A stretch of 64,000 nt of DNA, taken from positions 1 through 64,000 of the forward strand of contig JBCDFR010000017.1 in the NCBI GenBank assembly GCA_039177505.1. The letters run 5' to 3'. Positions within the stretch are counted from its first letter, which is position 1. Each line of letters starts with the position of its first letter. Positions 53,322-60,702 of this stretch are shown one piece after another. The stretch comes from JABSQH01 sp039177505 (GTDB taxonomy: Bacteria > Actinomycetota > Acidimicrobiia > Acidimicrobiales > Ilumatobacteraceae). Position numbers and translations under genes: made by a program. Below the pieces are notes generated by a model, which was not told the DNA's origin, did no database searches, and saw only the letters and a program-made list of their open reading frames with translations.

Positions 53322-53675
53322 ATGGCACGTGTGAAGCGCGGCGTCGCGGCGAAGCGACGCCACAAGAAAGTGCTCGGTCAGGCCAAGGGCTACTACGGCA
53401 ACAAGAGCCGGTCGTACCGGGCCGCCAACGAGCAGGTGATGCGGTCGGGGCAGTACGCCTACCGCGACCGCCGGGCGCGCAAAGGTGAGATGCGGCGTTT
53501 GTGGATCCAGCGGATCAACGCGGCCTGCCGCGAGAACGACATGAGCTACAGCCGGTTCATCGCTGGGCTCAACGCCGCCGACATCGTGGTCGACCGCAAG
53601 ATCCTCGCCGAGATCGCAGTGACCGACCGCGCTGCCTTCGCCGCGCTGGTCGAGTCGGCCAAGTCGGCGCTCTGA
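53322..53675 (+). CDS. rplT: 50S ribosomal protein L20
   Basis: 117 residues. ARVKRGVAAKRRHKKVLGQA, GYYGNKSRSYRAANEQVMRS and AYRDRRARKGEMRRLWIQRI are the conserved L20 blocks. A good GGGAGAAG ribosome binding site precedes the ATG by about 6 nt. L20 is needed early in 50S assembly and represses its operon in some bacteria. Its TGA overlaps the CTG proposed as the trmH start. Confidence 0.96.
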   Translation: MARVKRGVAAKRRHKKVLGQAKGYYGNKSRSYRAANEQVMRSGQYAYRDRRARKGEMRRLWIQRINAACRENDMSYSRFIAGLNAADIVVDRKILAEIAVTDRAAFAALVESAKSAL

Positions 53676-54445
53676 GCGCCGACGAGCTCAGCTACACCAG
53701 CGGCGCCGTCCAACGCGTGCGGCGCCTGATCGGCGATCGTCGAGAGCGGCGCCGCGCGGGCGCGTTCGTCGTCGAAGGGCCACAGTCGGTCGGCGAGGCG
53801 TTGGCAGCGGGACTTGCCTGCGACGAGCAGTTCGTTCCAGCGGACCGGCCCCAGACGGCGGTTGCCGGAGCTGGTCCGACCCGGCTGCTCGGTCCAGGCG
53901 TGTTCGAGAAGGTGGCCCCGACCCAACAACCACAACCGCCGATTGTCATCGTGCGCCAGCCGGCGTGGGACATCAGCGCGGTACTCGCCGGCGCGTCGCT
54001 GGTGCTCGTCCTCGATCGGATCGCCGATCCAGGCAACCTCGGCACGATCATCCGCTCGGCCGAGGCGGCCGGCGCAGACGCGGTGGTGGTGACCGCCGGG
54101 TCAGTCGACCCTTCGAATCCGAAGGTCGTGCGATCTACTGCCGGGTCCTTGTTTCGATTGCCGGTGCTCGAGGCTGCGCTCCCAGATGTGGCCGCAGCCG
54201 GCCTGATGCTGTGGGGAACGACCAGTCACGACGACGACGCGCCGACGGCCTACGACCGGGCGGACCTCTCCGGGCGGGTCGCACTCGTCCTCGGTACCGA
54301 GGCACACGGGTTGCCCGCCGACGCAAACGGGGCGATCGACCGATGGCTGACCATTCCCCACGGCGGATCGGCCGAGTCGCTCAACGTGGCGATGGCGGCT
54401 ACCGTGCTCGCATTCGAGGTGCAGCGTCAGCGCCGAGCGATGTAA
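53672..54445 (+). CDS. TrmH/SpoU-family rRNA 2'-O-methyltransferase
   Basis: 257 residues if it starts at the CTG at 53672, which overlaps the rplT stop as CTGA. The next candidate, a GTG at 53717, would remove ELSYTSGAVQR, a part that homologues retain (I-T-S-x-x-N-x-R-V). The substrate-binding domain has AGAFVVEGPQSVGEALAAG. The SPOUT knot motifs are LDRIADPGNLGTIIRSAEAAG (split as DRIADPGNLGTIIRSAEAA), LVLGTEAHGLP and IPHGGSAESLNVAMAATVLA. Homologues modify ribose in 23S rRNA. Confidence 0.87.
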   Translation: MSADELSYTSGAVQRVRRLIGDRRERRRAGAFVVEGPQSVGEALAAGLACDEQFVPADRPQTAVAGAGPTRLLGPGVFEKVAPTQQPQPPIVIVRQPAWDISAVLAGASLVLVLDRIADPGNLGTIIRSAEAAGADAVVVTAGSVDPSNPKVVRSTAGSLFRLPVLEAALPDVAAAGLMLWGTTSHDDDAPTAYDRADLSGRVALVLGTEAHGLPADANGAIDRWLTIPHGGSAESLNVAMAATVLAFEVQRQRRAM

Positions 54446-54466
54446 CTCTCCGGCTACGAGGCTGGC

Positions 54467-54472
54467 TACCGT
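54467..54472 (+). promoter_or_regulatory. -10 element of the sulfatase gene
   Basis: TACCGT ends 6 nt before the ATG at 54479; no Shine-Dalgarno is present. Confidence 0.4.
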
Positions 54473-54478
54473 CGCGGC

Positions 54479-55978
54479 ATGGGCGACCAACCGAACATCT
54501 TGGTGATCTGGGGCGACGACATCGGAATCACGAATCTCAGCTGCTACGGAGACGGCGTGATGGGGTATCGCACGCCGAACATCGACCGCATCGCCGACGA
54601 GGGAATTCGCTTCACCGACTACTACGGCGAGCAGTCGTGCACCGCAGGGCGCTCGGCGTTCATCACCGGGCAGAACCCGTATCGCACCGGATTGACCAAG
54701 GTCGGCATGCCGGGCGCCGACATCGGGCTCCGCGCCGAAGACCCGACGATCGCCACCGCGCTGAAAGCGTGCGGGTACCGCACGGGCCAGTTCGGGAAGA
54801 ACCACTTGGGCGACCGCGACGAGTTCTTGCCGACGATGCACGGCTTCGACGAATTCTTCGGCAATCTCTACCACCTCAATGCGGAAGAGGAGCCGGAACA
54901 GACCGACTATCCCGACCGCGAGAACTTCCCGAACTTTCGCCGCACCTTCGGCCCACGCGGAGTGATCCACTCATGGGCCAACGGTGATGGCACACAACGC
55001 ATCGAAGACACCGGTCCGCTGACCAAGGAGCGAATGCGCACGGTCGACGACGAGATCACCCCGGAAGCGCTGCGGTTCATGCGCGACGCCGCGGCCGCCG
55101 AGACACCGTTTTTCATGTGGTTCAACACCACCCACATGCACTTCCGGACGCACATTCCCGAAGCGATCAAAGGGATCGCCGGGCGGTGGCAGTCCGAGTA
55201 CCACGACGCGATGGTCGACCACGATCGTCTCGTCGGTGAGCTGCTCGACTTCCTCGACGCCGAGGGCCTCACCGAGAACACGATCGTGCTCTACTCGACC
55301 GACAACGGTCCACACATGAACACGTGGCCCGACGCCGGGATGACCCCATTCCGCAACGAGAAGAACTCGAACTGGGAAGGCGCGTATCGCGTGCCGTCGC
55401 TCGCCCGGTGGCCTGGGCGATTCCGGCAGGGCGTCGTGCTCAACGACATCGTCAGCCACAACGACTGGTTCGTCACGCTGCTCGCCGCTGCCGGCGATGT
55501 CGACGTCGCCGAGCGGTTGCGCGCGGGTACCGAACTCGACGGCACGGAATATCACGTCCACCTCGATGGCAACAACCAGCTCGACTATCTCACGGGCGCA
55601 ACCGACGAGAGCGCCCGCGACTCGTTCTTCTACGTCTCCGACGACGGCGATCTGACCGCGCTGCGCTTTGACAACTGGAAGTTCGTGTTCATGGAACAAC
55701 GAGCGACCGGAACCTTGCAGGTGTGGGCCGAGCCGTACACGGAGCTGCGGGTGCCGAAGATCTTCAATCTGCGTACCGATCCGTACGAGCGTGCCGACAT
55801 CACCTCGAACACCTACTACGACTGGTTGATCGATCGCGCCTACTTGCTGGTTCCGGCGCAGTCGTACGTCGCGGAGATGATCTCGACGTTGGCTGAATTC
55901 CCGGCTCGGCAAGAGCCGGCGGCGTTCAACCTCGACAAAGTGATCGCCAAGCTCGAAGCGGGAATCCCGAGTTCGTAG
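54479..55978 (+). CDS. Sulfatase (formylglycine-dependent, arylsulfatase-like)
   Basis: 499 residues. The N-terminal metal site is NILVIWGDDIGITNLSCYGD with paired Asp. The formylglycine motif is CTAGRSAFITGQ, a C-x-A-x-R form in place of the usual C-x-P-x-R. FGKNHLGD carries the catalytic Lys/His, and STDNGPHMNTWPDAG the second metal Asp-Asn. No signal peptide is visible, so it looks cytoplasmic, unlike most polysaccharide sulfatases. It needs a formylglycine-generating enzyme, which is not in the window. It interrupts the usual trmH-pheS neighbourhood. Confidence 0.87.
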   Translation: MGDQPNILVIWGDDIGITNLSCYGDGVMGYRTPNIDRIADEGIRFTDYYGEQSCTAGRSAFITGQNPYRTGLTKVGMPGADIGLRAEDPTIATALKACGYRTGQFGKNHLGDRDEFLPTMHGFDEFFGNLYHLNAEEEPEQTDYPDRENFPNFRRTFGPRGVIHSWANGDGTQRIEDTGPLTKERMRTVDDEITPEALRFMRDAAAAETPFFMWFNTTHMHFRTHIPEAIKGIAGRWQSEYHDAMVDHDRLVGELLDFLDAEGLTENTIVLYSTDNGPHMNTWPDAGMTPFRNEKNSNWEGAYRVPSLARWPGRFRQGVVLNDIVSHNDWFVTLLAAAGDVDVAERLRAGTELDGTEYHVHLDGNNQLDYLTGATDESARDSFFYVSDDGDLTALRFDNWKFVFMEQRATGTLQVWAEPYTELRVPKIFNLRTDPYERADITSNTYYDWLIDRAYLLVPAQSYVAEMISTLAEFPARQEPAAFNLDKVIAKLEAGIPSS

Positions 55979-55993
55979 GCGGCGCAGACCGTG

Positions 55994-55999
55994 TACGCT
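55994..55999 (+). promoter_or_regulatory. -10 element of the pheST leader
   Basis: TACGCT ends 8 nt before a GTG at 56008 that opens a 12-codon leader frame. It is the same hexamer as upstream of rsbV and DUF3151. Confidence 0.45.
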
Positions 56000-56007
56000 G
56001 CAGCACC

Positions 56008-56046
56008 GTGACGACCGCGATGCTGCGATTTTTGAGCCCCGGGTGA
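56008..56046 (+). CDS. Putative pheST leader peptide (12 codons)
   Basis: GTG at 56008 gives V-T-T-A-M-L-R-F-L-S-P-G and then TGA. The start follows a -10 by 8 nt, as for other leaderless genes here. The peptide contains one Phe codon (TTT) and its stop codon lies in the loop of a strong hairpin (56037-56053), so ribosome position could influence the leader structure. The layout recalls phenylalanine attenuation leaders such as pheM, but a single Phe codon is weak support. Confidence 0.4.
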   Translation: MTTAMLRFLSPG

Positions 56047-56053
56047 CCCGGGG
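56037..56053 (+). promoter_or_regulatory. Perfect 7-bp hairpin in the pheST leader
   Basis: CCCCGGG-TGA-CCCGGGG forms a very stable GC stem with a 3-nt loop that is the stop codon of the putative leader peptide. There is no T-tract, so it could be a pause or terminator element or a ribosome-responsive switch. About 75 nt remain before the pheS ribosome binding site. Confidence 0.55.
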
Positions 56054-56127
56054 ATACGCGCTGCGCCGTCCACCGTCCTGAGTCGCCCGGGGTCTGTCCA
56101 CCGGAGCCACCAGCGAAAGGATCTGTC

Positions 56128-57141
56128 GTGATCAACGAGATCGAAGCGGCGCGCGATGCCGCACTAGCCGAGATCGCCGCGCTCGGCGACGTCGACGCCG
56201 TGTCGACGGCGACCACCCGCCTCACGGGCAAGAAGAGCGCCTTGTCCGGGCTGAAGAAGGGGCTCGGCGCCCTACCGAGCGTCGATGACAAGAAGTCTGC
56301 AGGGCAGGCGATCAACGCCGCCCTCGCTGCCGTGAACGCCGCACTCGACGACCGCCGTGCGGAGTTGCAAGCGGCGGCGCTCGCCGACCGGGTCGAGCAG
56401 GAACGTCTCGACCTCACCGAGTTCGTCGCCGCCCCCTCCCGTGGACACGCCCACCTGGTGACCCAGGCCTGGGAGCGTCTCGAAGACCTGTTCATCGGGC
56501 TGGGGTTCCAGATCGCCGAGGGCCCCGAGGTCGAGACCGACTGGCACAACTTCGAGGCGTTGAACATGGGCGAGGGTCATCCCGCGCGCGGGGAGTTCGA
56601 CACGTTGTTCCTCGACTACGCGCCCCAGGGTGGACAGCCTGGCTCGACATTGTTGCGCACTCATACCTCGCCGGTGCAGATCCGCACGATGCTCGCGGGC
56701 GAACCACCGATCTACATCGTTGCTCCAGGGCGTGTGTTCCGCCGTGACACCGCCGATGCGACACACATGCCGGTGTTCCACCAGATCGAAGGTCTGGTGG
56801 TCGACCGCGACATCACCATGGCCGATCTTGCCGGCACGATCGAAGCGTTCACCAAGGCGTTCTTCGGGTCGGAGTTCACCTCGCGCCTGCGGCCGTACCA
56901 CTTCCCGTTCACCGAACCGTCGGCCGAGTTCGACATCCAGCGACCCGACGGTTCGTGGATCGAACTCGGTGGATGCGGCATGGTGCATCCCGACGTGTTG
57001 CGCGCCGGGGGCATCGACCCCGAAAAGTGGAGCGGGTTCGCGTTCGGTTTCGGCATCGATCGGATGGCGAAAGAACGCCACGGGGTCGACGACCTCCGCG
57101 AGATGTTCAGCAACGACATTCGATTCCTGGAGCAGTTCTGA
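56128..57141 (+). CDS. pheS: Phenylalanyl-tRNA synthetase alpha subunit
   Basis: 337 residues from a GTG with GAAAGGA 8 nt upstream. An N-terminal coiled-coil (about 1-90, INEIEAARDAALAEIAALGD) is followed by the class II core: GHAHLVTQAWERLEDLFIGLGF, ETDWHNFEALNMGEGHPAR, RTHTSPVQIRTM, and motif 3-like FAFGFGIDRMAKERHGVDDL. It forms an alpha2-beta2 enzyme with PheT. Stop and pheT start overlap (TGATG). Confidence 0.95.
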   Translation: MINEIEAARDAALAEIAALGDVDAVSTATTRLTGKKSALSGLKKGLGALPSVDDKKSAGQAINAALAAVNAALDDRRAELQAAALADRVEQERLDLTEFVAAPSRGHAHLVTQAWERLEDLFIGLGFQIAEGPEVETDWHNFEALNMGEGHPARGEFDTLFLDYAPQGGQPGSTLLRTHTSPVQIRTMLAGEPPIYIVAPGRVFRRDTADATHMPVFHQIEGLVVDRDITMADLAGTIEAFTKAFFGSEFTSRLRPYHFPFTEPSAEFDIQRPDGSWIELGGCGMVHPDVLRAGGIDPEKWSGFAFGFGIDRMAKERHGVDDLREMFSNDIRFLEQF

Positions 57142-59507
57142 TGGACGTATTGCTGTCGTGGCTCAACGACTACGGCGACTTCGGGGACCCTGCCGACCCG
57201 GCCGCGGTCAGCCGCGTGTGTGACGCGCTGACCTCGCTCGGGATGGAGGTGGCCTCGGTCGACGTCGTCGGACAGACGGTCGACGGGGTGGTTGCGGCCC
57301 GCGTGCTCCGGCTCGAGCAGCACCCCGACGCGGCCAAGGTGCAACGCGTCTACGTCGACGCCGGCGACGGCGTCGAACGCCATGTCTGGTGCGGGGCGTT
57401 CAACATGTCCGTCGGTGACGTCGTGCCGCTGGCCACCCTCGGCACCGAGATGCCCAGCGGGATGACCATCGAACGGCGTGGCATCCTCGGCATCGACTCA
57501 GAGGGGATGTTGTGCTCGGCATCCGAACTCGGTCTCGGCGAGGATCACAGCGGTATCCACCTGTTGCCACCGGATACGGCCCTCGGGGTGCCATATGGCG
57601 ACGCGCTCGGTCTCACCATTGACGCCCTGATCGACGTCGAGGTCATTCGCAATCGACCCGACACCCTCGGCTACGTCGGGATCGCCCGGGACCTGGCGCC
57701 GGCACTCGGTGTCGAGTTCAGACCGCCGACGCCGCCGGCGCCGCCGACCGGACCGGCGCGGTCCGCGCCGGTCGAGATCCTCGATGGCGATCGCTGTGCG
57801 CGCTTCACCTCGACGGTGATCTCCGGGGTCGTCGTCGCCCCGTCGGCTGGCTGGATGGCGCGTCGGTTGCTCGCTGCCGGCATGCGCCCGATCAGCAACG
57901 TCGTCGACGTGAGCAACTACGTGATGCTCGAACTCAATCAGCCGAACCACGCCTACGACCTGGAGACGCTCGGCGGAGGCGGGTTTCGCGTCCGGTTGGC
58001 CGCTGACGGCGAGATGTTGACGACACTGGACGGGGAGCAACGAACGTTCACGACCGACGACTTGTTCATCTGTGACGCCGACGACGTGCCGATCGGTGTC
58101 GGAGGGGTGATGGGTGGGCTCGAGTCGGAGATCTCCGATTCGACGAGCACCGTTGCGTTGGAGATGGCCTGGTTCGATCCGTACAGCGTGGCCCGCACCG
58201 TGACGCGCACGAATCTGCGCTCGGAAGCGTCGACCCGTTTCGAACGGGGCGTCGACCCGTACGGGATGCCGTTGGCCATTGTCCGTTTCGCCGAACTCCT
58301 CGCTGAGACCTGCCCCGATCTCGTCGTCCACGATGGTGGCGTCGACGCACGCACCGAACACCTGCCGTCCCAGCAGCGTCACGCCGAGGTGCGCATCTCG
58401 GCGGTTAACCGTGTGCTCGGCACCTCGCTCGCCGCGGACGACCTGCCGGGTCTGCTTGACCCGATCGGGTATACCGTGACCGGCACCGGCGACACGCGGG
58501 TGGTGGCTCTGCCAACGTGGCGACCCGACTCCAGCGGGGAGGTCGACGTCGTCGAAGAGGTCGCCCGGCATTACGGGTACGCCAATCTGGGCAAGCGCGT
58601 CCCGCAGTCGGTGGTGCACGGTTCGCTCACCGTCCACCAGCAGCGACGCCGGCTCGCCCGCGAGGTGCTCCTGGGATTGGGGATCTCCGAGGCGATGCCC
58701 AACCCGTTCCTCGCTCCGGACACACAGGAGCGCGCCGGGATCCCGGGGGCGGTGATCTCGATCACCAACCCGCTCGTGGCCGAAGAGAGCGTCTTGCGGA
58801 CGTCGTTGAGGCCCGGGTTGCTGCAGGCGATCGCATTCAACGAGTCGCATCGTCGCATGGGAGTGTCGCTGTTCGAGGTGGGGCACGTGTACCCGCCGGG
58901 CGAAGGCGAGTTGCCCGACGAGTTCGAGTCGTTGACCGTGGTGCTCGCGGGTCGAGAAGCACCAGCGGCGATCGCCGTGTGGCGTGAGCTGGCGGCTGCC
59001 CTCGGCGTCGGGGCGCGTATCGACCAAGGCCGCGTCCCCGCCGGTCTGCACGCCACCCGTTCGGCCACACTGCAGGTCGGCAAGGACGCGATCGGTGCTG
59101 TCGGGGAGATCGCCCCCGAGGTGCTCGCGGCGTTCGGCGTCGAAGAACGGGTGGCGATCCTCGAGGTCGATCTCGATCGACTGCTCGCGCGTCCCCCCAA
59201 GCCGTCCCAGTGGAAACCGACCAGCCGCTATCCGTCGAGCGACCTCGACCTGGCCTTTGTCGTCGGCGACGAGCTCAGCGCGGAGCGTGTCGAGAAGGCG
59301 ATCCGTCAGGGCGCGGGCAGGTTGCTCGTCGGTCTGGAACTGTTCGACGTGTACCGGGGCGACCGGGTGCCGCTGGCGACACGTTCGCTGGCGTACCGGC
59401 TGCGGTTGCAGGCGGCAGATCGCAATCTGACTGATGGCGACGTCGCCGACGTTCGCCGGAGTGTCGAGACGGTGACGACCAAACTGGGTGTCGAGCTGCG
59501 AAGCTGA
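57141..59507 (+). CDS. pheT: Phenylalanyl-tRNA synthetase beta subunit
   Basis: 788 residues, full length. The order is the N-terminal EMAP/tRNA-binding domain (VLRLEQHPDAAKVQRVYVD), the B3/B4 editing domain (ISNVVDVSNYVMLELNQPNHAYD), B5 (residues ~400-480, with RISAVNRVLG-like VRISAVNRVLGTSLAADDL), the inactive class II core (ITNPLVAEESVLRTSLRPGLL) and the FDX-ACB anticodon domain at the end (SRYPSSDLDLAFVVGDEL). Nothing is missing. Confidence 0.95.
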   Translation: MDVLLSWLNDYGDFGDPADPAAVSRVCDALTSLGMEVASVDVVGQTVDGVVAARVLRLEQHPDAAKVQRVYVDAGDGVERHVWCGAFNMSVGDVVPLATLGTEMPSGMTIERRGILGIDSEGMLCSASELGLGEDHSGIHLLPPDTALGVPYGDALGLTIDALIDVEVIRNRPDTLGYVGIARDLAPALGVEFRPPTPPAPPTGPARSAPVEILDGDRCARFTSTVISGVVVAPSAGWMARRLLAAGMRPISNVVDVSNYVMLELNQPNHAYDLETLGGGGFRVRLAADGEMLTTLDGEQRTFTTDDLFICDADDVPIGVGGVMGGLESEISDSTSTVALEMAWFDPYSVARTVTRTNLRSEASTRFERGVDPYGMPLAIVRFAELLAETCPDLVVHDGGVDARTEHLPSQQRHAEVRISAVNRVLGTSLAADDLPGLLDPIGYTVTGTGDTRVVALPTWRPDSSGEVDVVEEVARHYGYANLGKRVPQSVVHGSLTVHQQRRRLAREVLLGLGISEAMPNPFLAPDTQERAGIPGAVISITNPLVAEESVLRTSLRPGLLQAIAFNESHRRMGVSLFEVGHVYPPGEGELPDEFESLTVVLAGREAPAAIAVWRELAAALGVGARIDQGRVPAGLHATRSATLQVGKDAIGAVGEIAPEVLAAFGVEERVAILEVDLDRLLARPPKPSQWKPTSRYPSSDLDLAFVVGDELSAERVEKAIRQGAGRLLVGLELFDVYRGDRVPLATRSLAYRLRLQAADRNLTDGDVADVRRSVETVTTKLGVELRS

Positions 59508-59511
59508 GCAG

Positions 59512-59913
59512 GTGGCCGCTCCCGGCGAAACCGATCTCGTGCAGATGTTGGCCACGCTGCGCGTAGATCGACGACCCGAGGTCTACACATATGTTGCGGT
59601 CGATGTGCCGACGCCAGGTCTGCTCGCCGCTGCCGCTGCGATGGTCGACGAGGGCGAGTTGACCACCCTGGTGGTACCGGTCGAGGCGGCGACCAGGGCT
59701 GGGCTCCCCGTGGTCATCGAGCTCGCTTGGCTGACGTTGGCGGTGCACTCGAGCCTCGACGCCGTCGGACTGACCGCAGCGGTCAGTGGTCGACTCGCCG
59801 AGCACAACATCGCCTGCAACGTGCTGGCGGGGTATCACCACGACCACCTGCTGGTGCCGAACAGCCGAGCCGATGACGCGCTCGCCGCGTTGGCGCCAAC
59901 AGTCCGCACGTGA
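59512..59913 (+). CDS. ACT-domain protein (DUF2241/ACT_7-like)
   Basis: 133 residues from a GTG at 59512, 5 nt after pheT. GETDLVQMLATLRVDRRPEVYTYV opens the DUF2241 part. ELAWLTLAVHSSLDAVGLTAAVS and IACNVLAGYHHDHLLVPNSRADDALAAL form an ACT_7 domain with the conserved HSSL and YHHDHL motifs. ACT domains often bind amino acids. No ligand is known for this family. Its stop lies in the first REP-like element. Confidence 0.82.
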   Translation: MAAPGETDLVQMLATLRVDRRPEVYTYVAVDVPTPGLLAAAAAMVDEGELTTLVVPVEAATRAGLPVVIELAWLTLAVHSSLDAVGLTAAVSGRLAEHNIACNVLAGYHHDHLLVPNSRADDALAALAPTVRT

Positions 59914-59938
59914 CAGCTGGTGCCTGGCACCCGATGTC
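59912..59938. repeat. REP-like palindromic element, copy 1
   Basis: 27 bp of the form GACA-NNN-GGTGCC-T-GGCACC-NNN-TGTC, a nearly perfect inverted repeat with a 6-bp inner and 4-bp outer stem. It overlaps the stop of the ACT-domain gene. With copy 2 it fills the gap between convergent genes. Confidence 0.8.
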
Positions 59939-59975
59939 GCGGCGCCTGCGGCATCGATCGCCCGTGGCAGCGTGC

Positions 59976-60002
59976 GACAGTTGGTGCCAGGCACCAGATG
60001 TC
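59976..60002. repeat. REP-like palindromic element, copy 2
   Basis: Same 27-bp plan as copy 1 but with A as central base, so it is inverted relative to it (GACA-NNN-GGTGCC-A-GGCACC-NNN-TGTC). The two are 37 bp apart, like a BIME pair, and can act as a bidirectional terminator for the ACT-domain gene and yqgE. Confidence 0.8.
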
Positions 60003-60021
60003 CAGGGTTTCCGGGGTGTCG

Positions 60022-60600
60022 TCAGTTGAGGCTGAGATCGTCTGGTGCTTCGGCGAGCCAGGCGAGTCGCCCGGGCTGGCGGCGTAACACCGTCCGCCAC
60101 AATTGATCGGGCTCGGCGCTGAACACGTCGCTCGGTTCGCTGTCGAGCACGAGCCACGCACCGGAGCTGATCTCCTCGTCGAGTTGCCCTGGTCCCCAGC
60201 CGGCATAACCCCGAAACACTCGAACGCCGCGGACCGCGTCGGCAACGAGCGCGGGGTCGGCGGTGAGGTCCGCCGACGCCACGCGACCGACGATCGGTGA
60301 CAGCGCGTCACCGTCTCCGTCACCGCTGTCGCCGATCGGTGCCGCTGTTTCGGCGAGCGCAATGAGTGCGTTCTCCTCGACGGGACCACCGAGAAACACC
60401 GACGACGGTGTTGATTGCAGTTCGATCCAGCGATCGAGCGGTTCGTCGAGACTCTCCTCGCTCGGACGGTTGATGACCACGCCGATGGCGCCGTCGTCGT
60501 GATGCTCGAGCATGAAGATCACGGTTCGGTCGAAGTTGGGGTCGACGAGCGGGGGAGTGGCGAGAAGCAATCGTCCCTTGGTCGGTGTCCCGGCGAGCAC
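60022..60600 (-). CDS. UPF0301 YqgE/AlgH family protein
   Basis: 192 residues from a GTG at 60600; ATG codons at 60678 and 60672 would add ~25 residues without similarity and run into the argC operator. GRLLLATPPLVDPNFDRTVIFMLEHHDDGAIGVVINRPSE (in part PPLVDPNFDRTVIFMLEHHD) and FRGYAGWGPGQLDEEI are the AlgH hallmarks. An Asp/Gly insert (GDSGDGDGD) lies mid-protein. The function is unknown despite the historical link to alginate regulation. Confidence 0.88.
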   Translation of the reverse strand: MLAGTPTKGRLLLATPPLVDPNFDRTVIFMLEHHDDGAIGVVINRPSEESLDEPLDRWIELQSTPSSVFLGGPVEENALIALAETAAPIGDSGDGDGDALSPIVGRVASADLTADPALVADAVRGVRVFRGYAGWGPGQLDEEISSGAWLVLDSEPSDVFSAEPDQLWRTVLRRQPGRLAWLAEAPDDLSLN

Positions 60601-60666
60601 GTGTCCATTGTGCCGGGACCCTCGCGCCTCGGCACCCGCGATGCCGCCGTTGTGTTCGGTGCATGA

Positions 60667-60701
60667 TTGCATGAACATCCGTAACGGTGTATGTTCATGC
60701 A
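60667..60701 (+). promoter_or_regulatory. argC promoter overlapped by an inverted-repeat operator (probable ARG box)
   Basis: -35 TTGCAT (60667-60672), a 17-bp spacer and -10 TATGTT (60690-60695) precede the ATG at 60703 by 7 nt: the best promoter in the window. TGCATGAACAT (60668-60678) and ATGTTCATGCA (60691-60701) are a perfect 11-bp inverted repeat covering both elements. A further TGCATGA lies at 60660-60666. AT-rich TGCAT-type half sites and position upstream of argC fit ArgR repression by arginine. Confidence 0.7.
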
Positions 60702-60702
60702 C

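Noticed and set aside
55979..56127. T-box riboswitch upstream of pheS
   Set aside because: The region is too short, with no Stem I features, no T-box sequence (UGGN) and no terminator/antiterminator pair.
60601..60678. N-terminal extension of YqgE to ATG at 60678
   Set aside because: The added residues lack similarity to the family, and the codons overlap the argC promoter and operator.
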